Below, piece by piece: positions 15,461 through 23,651 of a stretch of 64,000 nucleotides of DNA (position 1 is its first letter; each line of letters opens with the position of its first letter). Both the position numbers and the translations under genes were made by a program. A model generated the notes under the pieces. It was given only the letters and a program-made list of their open reading frames with translations. It made no database searches and was not told the DNA's origin. This stretch comes from Serratia fonticola (GTDB lineage: Bacteria; Pseudomonadota; Gammaproteobacteria; Enterobacterales; Enterobacteriaceae): contig NZ_VFMK01000001.1 in the NCBI RefSeq assembly GCF_006715025.1, positions 2,790,001 to 2,854,000 on the forward strand, in the 5' to 3' direction.

Positions 15461-16086
15461 TCTTATTACAGATTTCTGCCGCCCATGGCCCAGACGAATG
15501 CTGCCTGGCGGTGAGTCTGGCACTGCGGCAGTTTTACCAAGAGGCGCAGGCGCTACAGGTGGACGTAGGTAAAGTTGAACGGGAAAGCGGCCGCCAGGCG
15601 GGGACGTTACGCTCGGTACTGCTATCGCTCAGTGGCCGTTCCGCCGAGCAATTGGCCGATCGCTGGTGTGGCACGTTGCAATGGATTTGTGAAAGCCCAT
15701 GGCGCAAAAGGCGAGCCAGAAAGAACTGGTTTATTGGTGCCGCCCGTTTTTCTCCGGCCGCCGTTCCCCAGGAGAGTGAAATTCGCTTTGAAACCTTGAG
15801 GTCCTCTGGGCCTGGTGGGCAACACGTGAACAAAACGGAATCGGCAATTCGCGCCACTCATCTTGCCAGCGGCATTAGCGTTAAGGTACAGACGGAACGC
15901 AGCCAACATGCCAATAAGCGCTTGGCGTGTTTATTGATTGCCCACCGGCTGGAGCAGCTCGAACAGCAGCAGTTGGGGGAACAACGCGCTCAACGGCGGC
16001 TGTTTCATCATCAAATCGTTCGCGGCGCACCAGTGCGCGTATTCAAAGGCGATGATTTTACACCCTGCCAGGTGTTAGCGCGTTAA
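15457..16086 (+). CDS. prfH: peptide chain release factor homologue PrfH
   Basis: This 209-residue protein has the release-factor catalytic loop RSSGPGGQHVNKTESA with GGQ at 120-122, which drives peptidyl-tRNA hydrolysis. It lacks the stop-codon-reading domain of RF1/RF2 and matches PrfH in size and layout. PrfH is reported to release nascent chains from ribosomes whose 16S rRNA has been cut at the decoding centre, so that RtcB2 can then reseal the rRNA. Its ATG overlaps the rtcB-like stop codon (ATGA), so the two are made together. It should not be confused with prfA at 45553-46638. Confidence 0.92.
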   Translation: MILLQISAAHGPDECCLAVSLALRQFYQEAQALQVDVGKVERESGRQAGTLRSVLLSLSGRSAEQLADRWCGTLQWICESPWRKRRARKNWFIGAARFSPAAVPQESEIRFETLRSSGPGGQHVNKTESAIRATHLASGISVKVQTERSQHANKRLACLLIAHRLEQLEQQQLGEQRAQRRLFHHQIVRGAPVRVFKGDDFTPCQVLAR

Positions 16087-16107
16087 CAGCCAAAACGTTA
16101 TAAACAG

Positions 16108-16137
16108 CCTGTCGGCTTTATCCAGATGGCCGACAGG
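16108..16137 (+). promoter_or_regulatory. 9-bp hairpin between prfH and the RNA ligase gene
   Basis: CCTGTCGGC at 16108-16116 pairs perfectly with GCCGACAGG at 16129-16137. No T-run follows on the plus strand. It may be a partial terminator, a processing site or an RNA-stability element that sets the ratio between the two halves of the repair operon. Confidence 0.5.
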
Positions 16138-16159
16138 TTAATCAAGAAGAAGAAAAATC

Positions 16160-16879
16160 ATGGAAAGACAAAGAAAATATGGTCGAACGTACCATTATCC
16201 TTTCTCACCGGGAACCACCAGTGACGATCGGATCAATAATGCCTATTGGCAGGATATTCAGGGTATTAACCTATTAATACAGACCGAAAAGCTGGATGGT
16301 GAAAATAACTGCCTGAATCGCGACGGGGTATTTGCCCGTTCTCACGCAGCGCCGACGGTTTCTGCCTGGACGCGTCAGATCCGTCAGCGTTGGCAGCATA
16401 TTAAAAATGATTTGGGTGATATTGAACTGTTTGGCGAGAATCTGTATGCCACGCACTCTATCGAATATCGTGCTCTGGAGCAGGATTTCTATTTATTTGC
16501 GGTGCGCTGCAAAGATATGTGGCTGAGTTGGGAAGAGGTCAAGTTTTATGCCGCGCTATTTGATTTTGCCTGTGTGCCTGAATTGACGCTGTCCGAACGT
16601 CCCCAGACAGAAGCAGAATACCGGCGGGCCGTTATTGCGTTGGCCGGTGGCGCCGGTTGTTTTGCCCCACATGATGTTCATAGCGGCTTGCCCTGTACCC
16701 TGGAAGGGATCGTGACCCGCAATGCGGCTGAATTCCCCGTTGCCCAGTTTTCCCATAACGTTTTTAAATACGTACGGAAAAACCACGTGAAGACGGACCG
16801 GCACTGGCGGGTGAATTGGCAACGCGCGCGCATGGCGCATGAGTATCAACAGGAGGATCGCCATGTGGTGCCTGAGTGA
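16160..16879 (+). CDS. ATP-dependent RNA ligase (T4 Rnl-like)
   Basis: This 239-residue protein has nucleotidyltransferase motifs in order: motif I EKLDGEN with the AMP-accepting Lys44, motif III-like ELFGEN (89-94), motif IV LEGIVTR (181-187) and motif V FKYVRKNH (202-209). This is the RNA_ligase core that joins 5'-phosphate to 3'-OH ends, the opposite end chemistry to RtcB. It lacks a large C-terminal domain. Its end overlaps the start of the HD-kinase gene by 17 bases, and that enzyme would prepare the ends it needs. It lies 73 bases after prfH with a hairpin between. Confidence 0.85.
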   Translation: MERQRKYGRTYHYPFSPGTTSDDRINNAYWQDIQGINLLIQTEKLDGENNCLNRDGVFARSHAAPTVSAWTRQIRQRWQHIKNDLGDIELFGENLYATHSIEYRALEQDFYLFAVRCKDMWLSWEEVKFYAALFDFACVPELTLSERPQTEAEYRRAVIALAGGAGCFAPHDVHSGLPCTLEGIVTRNAAEFPVAQFSHNVFKYVRKNHVKTDRHWRVNWQRARMAHEYQQEDRHVVPE

Positions 16880-17975
16880 AGATAAACGGTGGGCCGCACT
16901 GGCTGAACGGTTTCGCTGGGTGGCCGATATGCATCAAGTGCCGCAAGATCCCCGGCATCATGCGGAAGGTGATGTTGCAATCCATACCCAACGGGTGCTG
17001 GCGGCGTTGGTTGGTGCCGCCGAGTTTACGGTATTGCCTCCGCAACAACGGGAGTTACTTTGGGCGGCTGCACTGTTACACGATGTGGAAAAGCGCAGCA
17101 CCACGCGCGTGGAGGCCGATGGTTCAGTGACATCGCCTAATCATGCCAAGCGGGGAGAACTGACAACGCGCTCGATTTTGTATCGGGATATCGCCACACC
17201 GTTTCACGTGCGGGAGCACATTGCGGCGCTGGTGCGTTTCCATGGTCTGCCGCTGTGGATCATGGGGCGTCCTTCACCGGAGCGGGCGTTATTATCGGCG
17301 GCATTGCGACTGGATACGCGGCTGTTAGCGATACTGGCGCGGGCGGATGTCTTCGGTCGCGATTGTGAGGACCAGAGCCGCTTGCTGGAAAATATCGAAC
17401 TGTTCGAGCTATTTTGCCAGGAGCAGCACTGTTGGGGGCAGGCCCGGTCTTTCGCCAGTGATGAGCAGCGTTATCACTATCTGACACACCCGCAGGCAAG
17501 CGTTGATTTTGTGCCTTATGCGCAGTTTAACAGTGAGGTCATCCTGCTTTGCGCCTTGCCCGGAATGGGGAAGGATCGCTATATCGCCCAACACGCTGCG
17601 GGCATGGAGACCATCAGCCTGGACAACATTCGCCGCCAGCATCGGCTTTCGCCTACCGATAAGCAGGCGACTGGCTGGGTGGTGCAGCAAGCCAAGGCGC
17701 AGGCCAGGGTACTGCTGCGCCGCGGGGAGCCCTTTGTGTGGAATGCCACCAATATTACGCGCCAGTTACGTTGCCAACTGGTCGAACTGTTCACGGCCTA
17801 TCGGGCGAGAGTGAAAATTGTTTATCTGGAGGTGCCTTATGCGCAATGGCAGCAGCAAAATGCCGGACGGGAACACAGCGTACCGCTGCGTGCCATGGAA
17901 CATATGCTGAGTAAATTGGAAATCCCACAAGCTGATGAGGCGCATGAGGTGGAGTGGATTGTCAAGGATGCTTGA
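16863..17975 (+). CDS. HD phosphoesterase-polynucleotide kinase fusion (HD-Pnk)
   Basis: This 370-residue protein joins an N-terminal HD domain (His-Asp at 73-74 in ALLHDVEK, further His near 120-127) to a C-terminal P-loop kinase (ALPGMGKDRY at 231-240, SLDNIRR at 252-258, NATNITR at 294-300). The same fusion in Runella slithyformis heals RNA ends: the HD part removes 2',3'-cyclic phosphate and the kinase phosphorylates 5'-OH. The start at 16863 has AGGAGG seven bases upstream; an upstream in-frame ATG at 16839 is inside the ligase gene and lacks this. With the preceding ligase it forms a complete healing-and-sealing pathway. Confidence 0.85.
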   Translation: MWCLSEDKRWAALAERFRWVADMHQVPQDPRHHAEGDVAIHTQRVLAALVGAAEFTVLPPQQRELLWAAALLHDVEKRSTTRVEADGSVTSPNHAKRGELTTRSILYRDIATPFHVREHIAALVRFHGLPLWIMGRPSPERALLSAALRLDTRLLAILARADVFGRDCEDQSRLLENIELFELFCQEQHCWGQARSFASDEQRYHYLTHPQASVDFVPYAQFNSEVILLCALPGMGKDRYIAQHAAGMETISLDNIRRQHRLSPTDKQATGWVVQQAKAQARVLLRRGEPFVWNATNITRQLRCQLVELFTAYRARVKIVYLEVPYAQWQQQNAGREHSVPLRAMEHMLSKLEIPQADEAHEVEWIVKDA

Positions 17976-18010
17976 AGTGAGTTTTGTCATCAGAAATGAC
18001 TATCATCATG

Positions 18011-18035
18011 GCCTATCCCACCAGAGGGGATAGGC
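18011..18035. terminator. 9-bp hairpin between convergent genes
   Basis: GCCTATCCC at 18011-18019 pairs perfectly with GGGATAGGC at 18027-18035. It sits between the RNA-repair operon and the converging YiiX-like gene. No long T-run flanks it, so it is a likely but not ideal terminator for both strands. Confidence 0.55.
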
Positions 18036-18076
18036 TAAATAAGCTTCGCCAGTGCGGAGGATCTTTTGGGCGCAGG

Positions 18077-18706
18077 TTAATTTGCTATCACAGTGACTAG
18101 CAGCGGAGAGTCAAACATGGCCTTAGGCGAGATAACCGGTGCATCCCACGGGATCTGTGTGCCATAACGCTCTCGTAATTTCTGCTTCACTGCGGGTGAG
18201 CCGAGATTAAATTCCCGCACTTTCTGCAGGTGACCGATTTGTATTCCTAACGCCCGATCGTAAATCTTCCACACCAATTCTGAACAATACAGCCTTTCAT
18301 CTGACCAGGAAAATAGGGCGTCGTAAGGCTTTTCGGCGAAGGACTGTGCCTGTTTGCGTATTTTCAGTTTTGCCGAAGGCGTCAGCGCCTGCTCTGCATT
18401 CTTCAGCCGTTTGACGACGATGTGCTTATTCTCCCCCCGTGCTATCCAGGAAGACAATGGTGTGTATCTTACCGTTGCAGACGCTTCGAAAACGTAAGGC
18501 TTACCGTTGCGCAACAGGATGATCCCCATGTGGCTGTAACGTGAACCAGTGGCCTGCTGTATGGCCAGGCTTTGTGCCGAGCGGGATGTTTGGAAAATGA
18601 TGTCCCCCTCCTGTACGACGGGCAGTTCCCGTGCCTGAGTGGCAAGCCCAATCATCAGGCAACAGCCGAGAAACAGCATAATGCACAGGCGTTTGCTTAA
18701 TACCAT
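18077..18706 (-). CDS. YiiX-like permuted papain-fold amidase, secreted
   Basis: This 209-residue protein has an N-terminal signal peptide (about residues 1-25, cleavage near QARE) and the YiiX/YebB layout of permuted NlpC/P60-papain enzymes. GDIIFQTSRSAQSLAIQQATGSRYSHMGI holds the catalytic His, and YCSELVWK near residue 147 holds the catalytic Cys, in the reversed order seen in this family. YiiX-type proteins are periplasmic and thought to cleave amide bonds, with lipid or peptidoglycan substrates proposed. It is a single gene, converging on the RNA-repair operon and divergent from the transglutaminase operon. Confidence 0.8.
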   Translation of the reverse strand: MVLSKRLCIMLFLGCCLMIGLATQARELPVVQEGDIIFQTSRSAQSLAIQQATGSRYSHMGIILLRNGKPYVFEASATVRYTPLSSWIARGENKHIVVKRLKNAEQALTPSAKLKIRKQAQSFAEKPYDALFSWSDERLYCSELVWKIYDRALGIQIGHLQKVREFNLGSPAVKQKLRERYGTQIPWDAPVISPKAMFDSPLLVTVIAN

Positions 18707-18896
18707 GATTCACTCCTTTGAAATTAGCCTGCATTAGCCTATCGGATGAGTGTGAAGTGGCGGTGAAGTGGGTGACATAAATCGGAGTTTCTGACGCAGG
18801 GTTTGTCGTTTTTTATTGCCTGGGTGCATACTGTAGTTCGCGCCGAGGCGCGGTGGATAAGGTGTTGGCGTTATCTGATAATAAAAAGGAAATGTG

Positions 18897-20042
18897 ATGG
18901 AAAGACGTAATTTTCTCAAAGGGGCTGCCGCATTATCGTCTCTTGGCCTGATTGCACCGGCCTTGGCTGAATCTCGTCAAACTGACCTCCCGATGTCGAC
19001 CTGTGGGGATGGCAGAAGACGCTTTATGATGACGCAAACTTATCGGCTGAAGCCACCGGCAGGCTCTGAAGGTAAAACCAACCTCTGGATCCCGGTACCC
19101 GAGGACACCGCTTTTCAGCAACTGAAACAGATTTCTTTTTCGGGTAACTATCAGCAGGCCTATTTAACGGCGAATAACCGTTATGCGGCCAAGACGTTGT
19201 TTGCCACCTGGCCGGATTCAAAAGGGCTGATGGAGCTGAAGGTGGAGATGCTGATTGAAACCTCCGACTGGGAGCCGCTAAAGCGCAAACAGCTGTCCGA
19301 ATGGTCTTTACCGCAAACCGATCTGGTCTTCCCCGCAGAGGTGCAGCCTTACCTTAACGCCACGGCGCATATCCCTGTGGATGGGCTGGTGAAAGAAACG
19401 GCGCTGAAAATCATTGGTGGTGAGAAATCGCCGCTACAGCAGGCGCGGCTAATCCATAACTGGGTGAGAACCCATATGCATCGGGACGATAACGTCATTG
19501 GTTGCGGCACTGGCGACGTGGCTCAAATCCTTAAATCCGGCAATTTGGGCGGGAAATGTACCGATATCAACTCCGTTTTTGTGGCGCTGTGCCGTTCCTG
19601 TGGGATCCCGGCGCGTGAGATGTTCGGTATTCGCTTAGGCGCGACCCGCAAGCTTGAAAACTATTCCAAGAAGGCATTCGGCAGTGCTGACGAACAAGGG
19701 GTGGCAAAAATCAGCGGTGGGCAACATTGCCGAGCCATGTTCTGGCTTGCGGGTTTCGGCTGGCTACCGGCTGACCCGGCAGATGTCACCAAAATGCGCC
19801 TGGCGGAGAAAAAAGAAAACGGCGATCCGGCGGTTGAGGCGCTCAGCGATTACCTGTTTGGTAACTGGGAGATGAACTGGGTCGGCTTTAACTATGCCCG
19901 TGACTTTGCGCTTTCGCCAGCAGCAGAGCAGGGGGATCTCAACAATTTTGGCTACCCTTATGCCGAAGTGGATGGCGATCCGTTGAATTTCTACGATCCG
20001 GCCGAGTTTAGCTATGACTACGTCTCTGTCGAACAGCGTTAA
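18897..20042 (+). CDS. Tat-exported transglutaminase-like protein
   Basis: This 381-residue protein begins with a twin-arginine signal (RRNFLKGAAALSSLGLIAPALA), so it is exported folded. Its transglutaminase core has Cys221 in GGKCTDIN, His277 in GGQHC and Asp293 in LPADPAD, the expected Cys-His-Asp triad. Such periplasmic proteins act as peptidases, amidases or cross-linking enzymes; the substrate here is unknown. The ATG at 18897 is six bases after AAGGA; a GTG one codon earlier is less likely. Its last 29 bases overlap a MerT-like gene, then MerP-like follows, so the three are one operon. That partnership is unusual. Confidence 0.85.
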   Translation: MERRNFLKGAAALSSLGLIAPALAESRQTDLPMSTCGDGRRRFMMTQTYRLKPPAGSEGKTNLWIPVPEDTAFQQLKQISFSGNYQQAYLTANNRYAAKTLFATWPDSKGLMELKVEMLIETSDWEPLKRKQLSEWSLPQTDLVFPAEVQPYLNATAHIPVDGLVKETALKIIGGEKSPLQQARLIHNWVRTHMHRDDNVIGCGTGDVAQILKSGNLGGKCTDINSVFVALCRSCGIPAREMFGIRLGATRKLENYSKKAFGSADEQGVAKISGGQHCRAMFWLAGFGWLPADPADVTKMRLAEKKENGDPAVEALSDYLFGNWEMNWVGFNYARDFALSPAAEQGDLNNFGYPYAEVDGDPLNFYDPAEFSYDYVSVEQR

Positions 20043-20376
20043 AGAAAGCGTGGTGACATTGGTGGCGGCGCTACTGGCCGCCGCCGCATCGACGCTGTGT
20101 TGTCTTGGTCCGTTGCTTTATCTGGTCTTTGGCATTTCGGCTGCGGGGCTAACGGGGATATCGGCGTTTTCCTGGCTGCAATGGCCGATGACCGCGTTAG
20201 CTATCGGGTTGATGGTGAGAGGATTCTGGCGGCTCTATCTGTCACCCCGCCCGGTGTGCGTGAACGTTGTCAGCCGTCGAACGTTACTTTGGCTTTACTG
20301 GTTGTCGGTGCCGCTGGTGGTGGTGATGATAACCTACCCGTATGTATTACCGTGGTTGTTGGAGTTGATGGAATGA
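20014..20376 (+). CDS. MerT-like membrane metal transporter
   Basis: This 120-residue inner-membrane protein has three hydrophobic segments and the paired cysteines STLCCLGPLL (about residues 27-36) in the first one, as in MerT, which passes Hg(II) from MerP across the membrane. It lacks the later Cys pair of classical MerT (only Cys81 is present), so specificity for mercury is not certain. It overlaps the transglutaminase-like gene by 29 bases and shares ATGA with the MerP-like gene, so all three are co-translated. No merA or merR is nearby. Confidence 0.8.
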   Translation: MTTSLSNSVKESVVTLVAALLAAAASTLCCLGPLLYLVFGISAAGLTGISAFSWLQWPMTALAIGLMVRGFWRLYLSPRPVCVNVVSRRTLLWLYWLSVPLVVVMITYPYVLPWLLELME

Positions 20377-20663
20377 TGAAACGCATTTTTCTGCTGATCG
20401 CGCTGGTGTTAATCGCTCCGCGTACCTGGGCTGAAAATAAAAAAGTCACCATAGATATTAAAGAGATGACATGCTCACTTTGCGTTATCTCTATCAATAA
20501 GGCGCTGCGTTCAACCGAGGGCGTGATTAAGGCCAAAGCCTCTTTGAAAACCCATCAGGCCGAAGTGATTGTGCCCGAGGATTTTGATAATCAAGCCTTG
20601 CTGACGGCGATTTCCCGTACCGGATATACCGGTGAAATCCAGGGCGTGGTCGCAGCCCCCTAG
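20373..20663 (+). CDS. MerP-like periplasmic heavy-metal-binding protein
   Basis: This 96-residue protein has a signal peptide (RIFLLIALVLIAPRTWA) and one heavy-metal-associated domain with the metal-binding motif MTCSLC, followed by a conserved ferredoxin-like fold ending SRTGYTGEIQ. MerP proteins hold a metal in the periplasm and hand it to MerT. The start is taken at the ATG at 20373, which overlaps the MerT-like stop (ATGA); the next ATG at 20376 is equally usable. A longer frame upstream overlaps the MerT-like gene and is rejected. It is followed by a strong terminator. Confidence 0.85.
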   Translation: MMKRIFLLIALVLIAPRTWAENKKVTIDIKEMTCSLCVISINKALRSTEGVIKAKASLKTHQAEVIVPEDFDNQALLTAISRTGYTGEIQGVVAAP

Positions 20664-20735
20664 GCTGTTTGGCTTGAGCCCGGTCTGGTGAGCCATTTTC
20701 TTGTAGCACGATAAAAAATGCAGCAATAATGAAAT

Positions 20736-20763
20736 AAAACCCCATGCAATAGCATGGGGTTTT
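20736..20763. terminator. bidirectional rho-independent terminator
   Basis: AAAACCCCATGC at 20736-20747 pairs perfectly with GCATGGGGTTTT at 20752-20763. It ends the transglutaminase-merTP operon and can serve the converging hydrolase genes on the minus strand. Confidence 0.9.
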
Positions 20764-20887
20764 CGCCTTTTAGGGGGATGAGCCAGTCTGTAAGCCCACT
20801 GTCTGGATATTGTCACAATCAATCCAGAAATGATTTATTCCTGTAAGCAATGTTTTGCTCATGCGCACGTGGCGTTACAGAGAAAGG

Positions 20888-21913
20888 TTATTTCAAGTGT
20901 TCGCTGAAAAAATGCTTAAGCTCAGTAAAATGGGTTTGTGTTTCCGGCGCGTTGGGATCCATATGATATTGAGCATGGGACATGCCTTCAAATACGATTA
21001 AAGCGGCCTGTATGCCGGCTTGGCGTAATTTTAGGTGCATACGCACGGTGTTACTCAAAAACAGATCTCGTGTGCCAGAGGTGAGTAATGTCGGCGGAAA
21101 GCGGCTGACATCGCCATAGACGGGGGACAGCATCGGATCTTTTAAATCATGGCCGTTTGCGTAGAGTTTTGCGGCTTCGCCCAGCCAGCCATCGTAGCTG
21201 ACTAACACGTTGTCGACGCCTTCATTAGTGAAATAACTGTCTCCGGTTTTGGTCAAATCGGTCCAAGGCGTGCCGGGAGCGATGGCGGCGGGCAGCGGTA
21301 ACCCCGCTTGTTTTATACGTAACATGAGTGCCAACGTCATGCCACCACCGGTGGAGGTGCCAAATACGCCAATTTTATCGGCTGGTGTGGTTTCAAGCAG
21401 GGCTTTATAAACATTGAAGGCATCGTCGAGCGCTGCAGGGTAAGGGAAATCGGGGGGCATGCGGTAATCGACCGCAATCACTCGATAGCCACCGATCCCT
21501 GCCATGTAAACCGCTTCGACAGTTCCCGCTTCCCCGGCACCCAGCACATAACCACCGCCGTGCAGATTCAGCAGAACACGATCGCTATTCTCAGCGGGGA
21601 GAGTACGGGACATCAGGGTAAAAATGGGCACGCCAGCGAGCTGACTGGCGGTAGAGGTGACGCCGAACTGTTGCCGTAAAGAGGGCAGTGTTTTGGCTAC
21701 CGCCGTATTGAATTCGCCGGTCCAGGCTTGCCATTCTTGAGCACTTTTAGGGTGCACATCCCAATTGGCAGGCGGTGTTGCTATTAATGCCTGTAGTTGA
21801 GGGCTGGCTGTGTCGGGAACAGGAAAAGTGCGGGGTATTACCTCGGCATGAAGCAGTGAGCTGGCCAGACAGGCGCCTAGCATCCCAAAGAATAGTTTTC
21901 TTACGCTGTTCAT
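20888..21913 (-). CDS. alpha/beta hydrolase, HSL-type esterase, secreted
   Basis: This 341-residue protein has a signal peptide (about residues 1-23) and the hormone-sensitive-lipase-type motifs: oxyanion loop HGGGY at 118-122, nucleophile Ser187 in GTSTGG, and the acid in TRDLF with the final His in SHAQY near residue 313. It is therefore a likely periplasmic esterase or lipase acting on short acyl esters. It lies about 85 bases downstream of a second, Tat-exported hydrolase on the same strand and may belong to the same operon, which also has a cyclophilin-like gene and an MFS exporter. Confidence 0.82.
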   Translation of the reverse strand: MNSVRKLFFGMLGACLASSLLHAEVIPRTFPVPDTASPQLQALIATPPANWDVHPKSAQEWQAWTGEFNTAVAKTLPSLRQQFGVTSTASQLAGVPIFTLMSRTLPAENSDRVLLNLHGGGYVLGAGEAGTVEAVYMAGIGGYRVIAVDYRMPPDFPYPAALDDAFNVYKALLETTPADKIGVFGTSTGGGMTLALMLRIKQAGLPLPAAIAPGTPWTDLTKTGDSYFTNEGVDNVLVSYDGWLGEAAKLYANGHDLKDPMLSPVYGDVSRFPPTLLTSGTRDLFLSNTVRMHLKLRQAGIQAALIVFEGMSHAQYHMDPNAPETQTHFTELKHFFSEHLK

Positions 21914-21999
21914 CGTGCCTCTTCCTTCTTATTTGATCCATAAAAGAGCGGTAATAAATACGCCACGAGAGGGATGAGTATTCTCATGGCGTTATTGCG

Positions 22000-23106
22000 T
22001 TACAGATTTGTCTGGAAAAAGTTTGTGAGTTTATCGAAGGGGATGATGTCCACCCGATCATACAGATCAACATGGTTGGCACCTGCGATAATCATCAATT
22101 CCTTCGGCTCCGATGCTGCTTTATAGGCTGCTTCGCTGAAATAGCGTGAGTGTGCTTTCTCACCGTGAATTAATAACATTGGGCGTGGAGAAATTTCATT
22201 AATATAAGTGAGGAGAGGCATATTCATAAATGACAGTGGATTGGTGATCGTCCACGAACTGTTGGAATTAATCGCTCTTGGATGGAAGCCACGCTCGGGT
22301 GACTTGTAGTATTCCGCGTACTCCACCATAAATTGTGGTTCACCGCCTTTCAACTCATTGTAAACAGGGCCCAGTTCAGGTTTGCCATTCTCTGCATCTT
22401 TCCAGCGTTGCTGGCCAAGTTGCTCCAGAGTTTGAGTGCGCTGTTCCTGAGTCATGCTGTCGTTATACCCTTTGGACATCACCCGGCTCATGTCGTACAT
22501 CGTGCTGGCTACCACAGCTTTAATGCGCTTATCTACCGCAGCAGCATTCAACGCCATCCCACCCCAACCGCAAATACCGATGATACCGATACGTTGGCGG
22601 TCTACGGCTGGCAGTAAACCCAGAAAATCCACCGCAGCACTGAAATCCTCAGTATTAATATCAGGCGAGGCAACATGACGCGGTTCGCCACCACTTTCAC
22701 CGGTATAAGAGGGGTCGAACGCCAGAGTAATAAAACCGCGCTCCGCCATCGTTTGCGCATATAATCCCGAGGATTGCTCTTTTATTGCCCCGAAAGGTCC
22801 GCTAACGGCAATAGCGGCCATTTTGCCATTGATATTTTTCGGTTGGTATAAATCTGCCGCTAAAGTAATGCCGTAGCGATTGGTAAAGGTGACTTTTTGA
22901 TGCGTGACTTTATCGCTTTTAGCAAATTTTTTATCCCATTCACTACCCAGTAGTAAAGACGTGTCAGCCTGAGCGGGCATGGCTATAGTTGAAGCCAGGC
23001 TTGCAGCCGCAATACTTACGCTGGCCATTTTTAATAGATTCCGGCGTCCTGTATCAAGCGAGCTTTCAATAATGAGTTGTTTATTCTGTTGTGCATGTTT
23101 GCTCAT
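22000..23106 (-). CDS. Tat-exported dienelactone-hydrolase-like enzyme
   Basis: This 368-residue protein has a twin-arginine signal after a short lead (Arg21-Arg22 in GRRNLLKMASVSIAAA, cleavage near PAQAD). Its alpha/beta-hydrolase nucleophile elbow is GICGWGG with Cys179 in place of Ser, as in dienelactone hydrolases; the acid and His (ANHVDL near residue 346) follow. Substrates of the family vary, including lactones and esters. It is the third gene of an operon after MFS and cyclophilin-like genes, all divergent from a LysR regulator, which suggests uptake or detoxification of one compound class. Confidence 0.78.
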   Translation of the reverse strand: MSKHAQQNKQLIIESSLDTGRRNLLKMASVSIAAASLASTIAMPAQADTSLLLGSEWDKKFAKSDKVTHQKVTFTNRYGITLAADLYQPKNINGKMAAIAVSGPFGAIKEQSSGLYAQTMAERGFITLAFDPSYTGESGGEPRHVASPDINTEDFSAAVDFLGLLPAVDRQRIGIIGICGWGGMALNAAAVDKRIKAVVASTMYDMSRVMSKGYNDSMTQEQRTQTLEQLGQQRWKDAENGKPELGPVYNELKGGEPQFMVEYAEYYKSPERGFHPRAINSNSSWTITNPLSFMNMPLLTYINEISPRPMLLIHGEKAHSRYFSEAAYKAASEPKELMIIAGANHVDLYDRVDIIPFDKLTNFFQTNL

Positions 23107-23130
23107 GGGGAATACTCCTCTTTCTTAATT

Positions 23131-23640
23131 TTAATCAATAAGCGTAATGGTGGCTTGTTTGGCGCCACGATAGTGAAGATGTTCAATGCCGTTGGTAATT
23201 TCCCCCAGCTTGATTAACCCTGGAGAATAAGCAAAGTTTTGGTAAAAAATAGCGATATTGCCCCAAGGCGCATAGTAGGCAATATCGCCAATACGGGGCG
23301 TTATGCCTGCGGGAGCACTCAGGGTGGAGAGTTTCTTGGGCGGGTAAGTGATCTTTTCAGTAGATGAGTAATCATCAAGCTTCACGGTCAGAGGTAGCTG
23401 GGCGACAAAATCGCGAGTGGCAGGGGTATCATCCAATGTGCCTGTGACGGTGACATCATTTAGCGTAATTTGGATGTTATACATGGCTTTTTCTCCGTTG
23501 GTGAAAAGGGGGGTAGCCTGTGCCGTTGTCACGCCACAGGAAATCAGTACCCCAATAAAGGCCAGGAGCGACACAGCAGAAAGGGGAACATGAGCTGCGC
23601 ATTGTTTATAGGTGGTTTCCATATATGTCTGTGACTCCAT
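23131..23640 (-). CDS. cyclophilin-like fold protein, exported
   Basis: This protein of up to 169 residues has a hydrophobic signal segment (about residues 19-41, ending TAQA) and then a cyclophilin-like domain of the bacterial Cyclophil_like2 type, seen in ITLNDVTVTGTLDDTPATRDF, a middle IGDIAYYAPWGNIAIFY and a final LIKLGEI. Such domains often sit beside oxidoreductases and hydrolases but have no proven prolyl-isomerase activity. Two starts are possible: 23640 and an ATG six codons later; neither has a good ribosome site. It lies 11 bases after the MFS gene, so it is co-transcribed. Confidence 0.75.
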   Translation of the reverse strand: MESQTYMETTYKQCAAHVPLSAVSLLAFIGVLISCGVTTAQATPLFTNGEKAMYNIQITLNDVTVTGTLDDTPATRDFVAQLPLTVKLDDYSSTEKITYPPKKLSTLSAPAGITPRIGDIAYYAPWGNIAIFYQNFAYSPGLIKLGEITNGIEHLHYRGAKQATITLID

Positions 23641-23651
23641 ATAAAGAGGAA

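Noticed and set aside
15011..15523. 170-codon frame opposite the rtcB-like gene
   Set aside because: Antisense shadow; the plus-strand gene has complete catalytic motifs.
20097..20372. 92-residue N-terminal extension of the MerP-like protein
   Set aside because: It overlaps the MerT-like gene in another frame; the signal peptide begins at the ATG at 20373.
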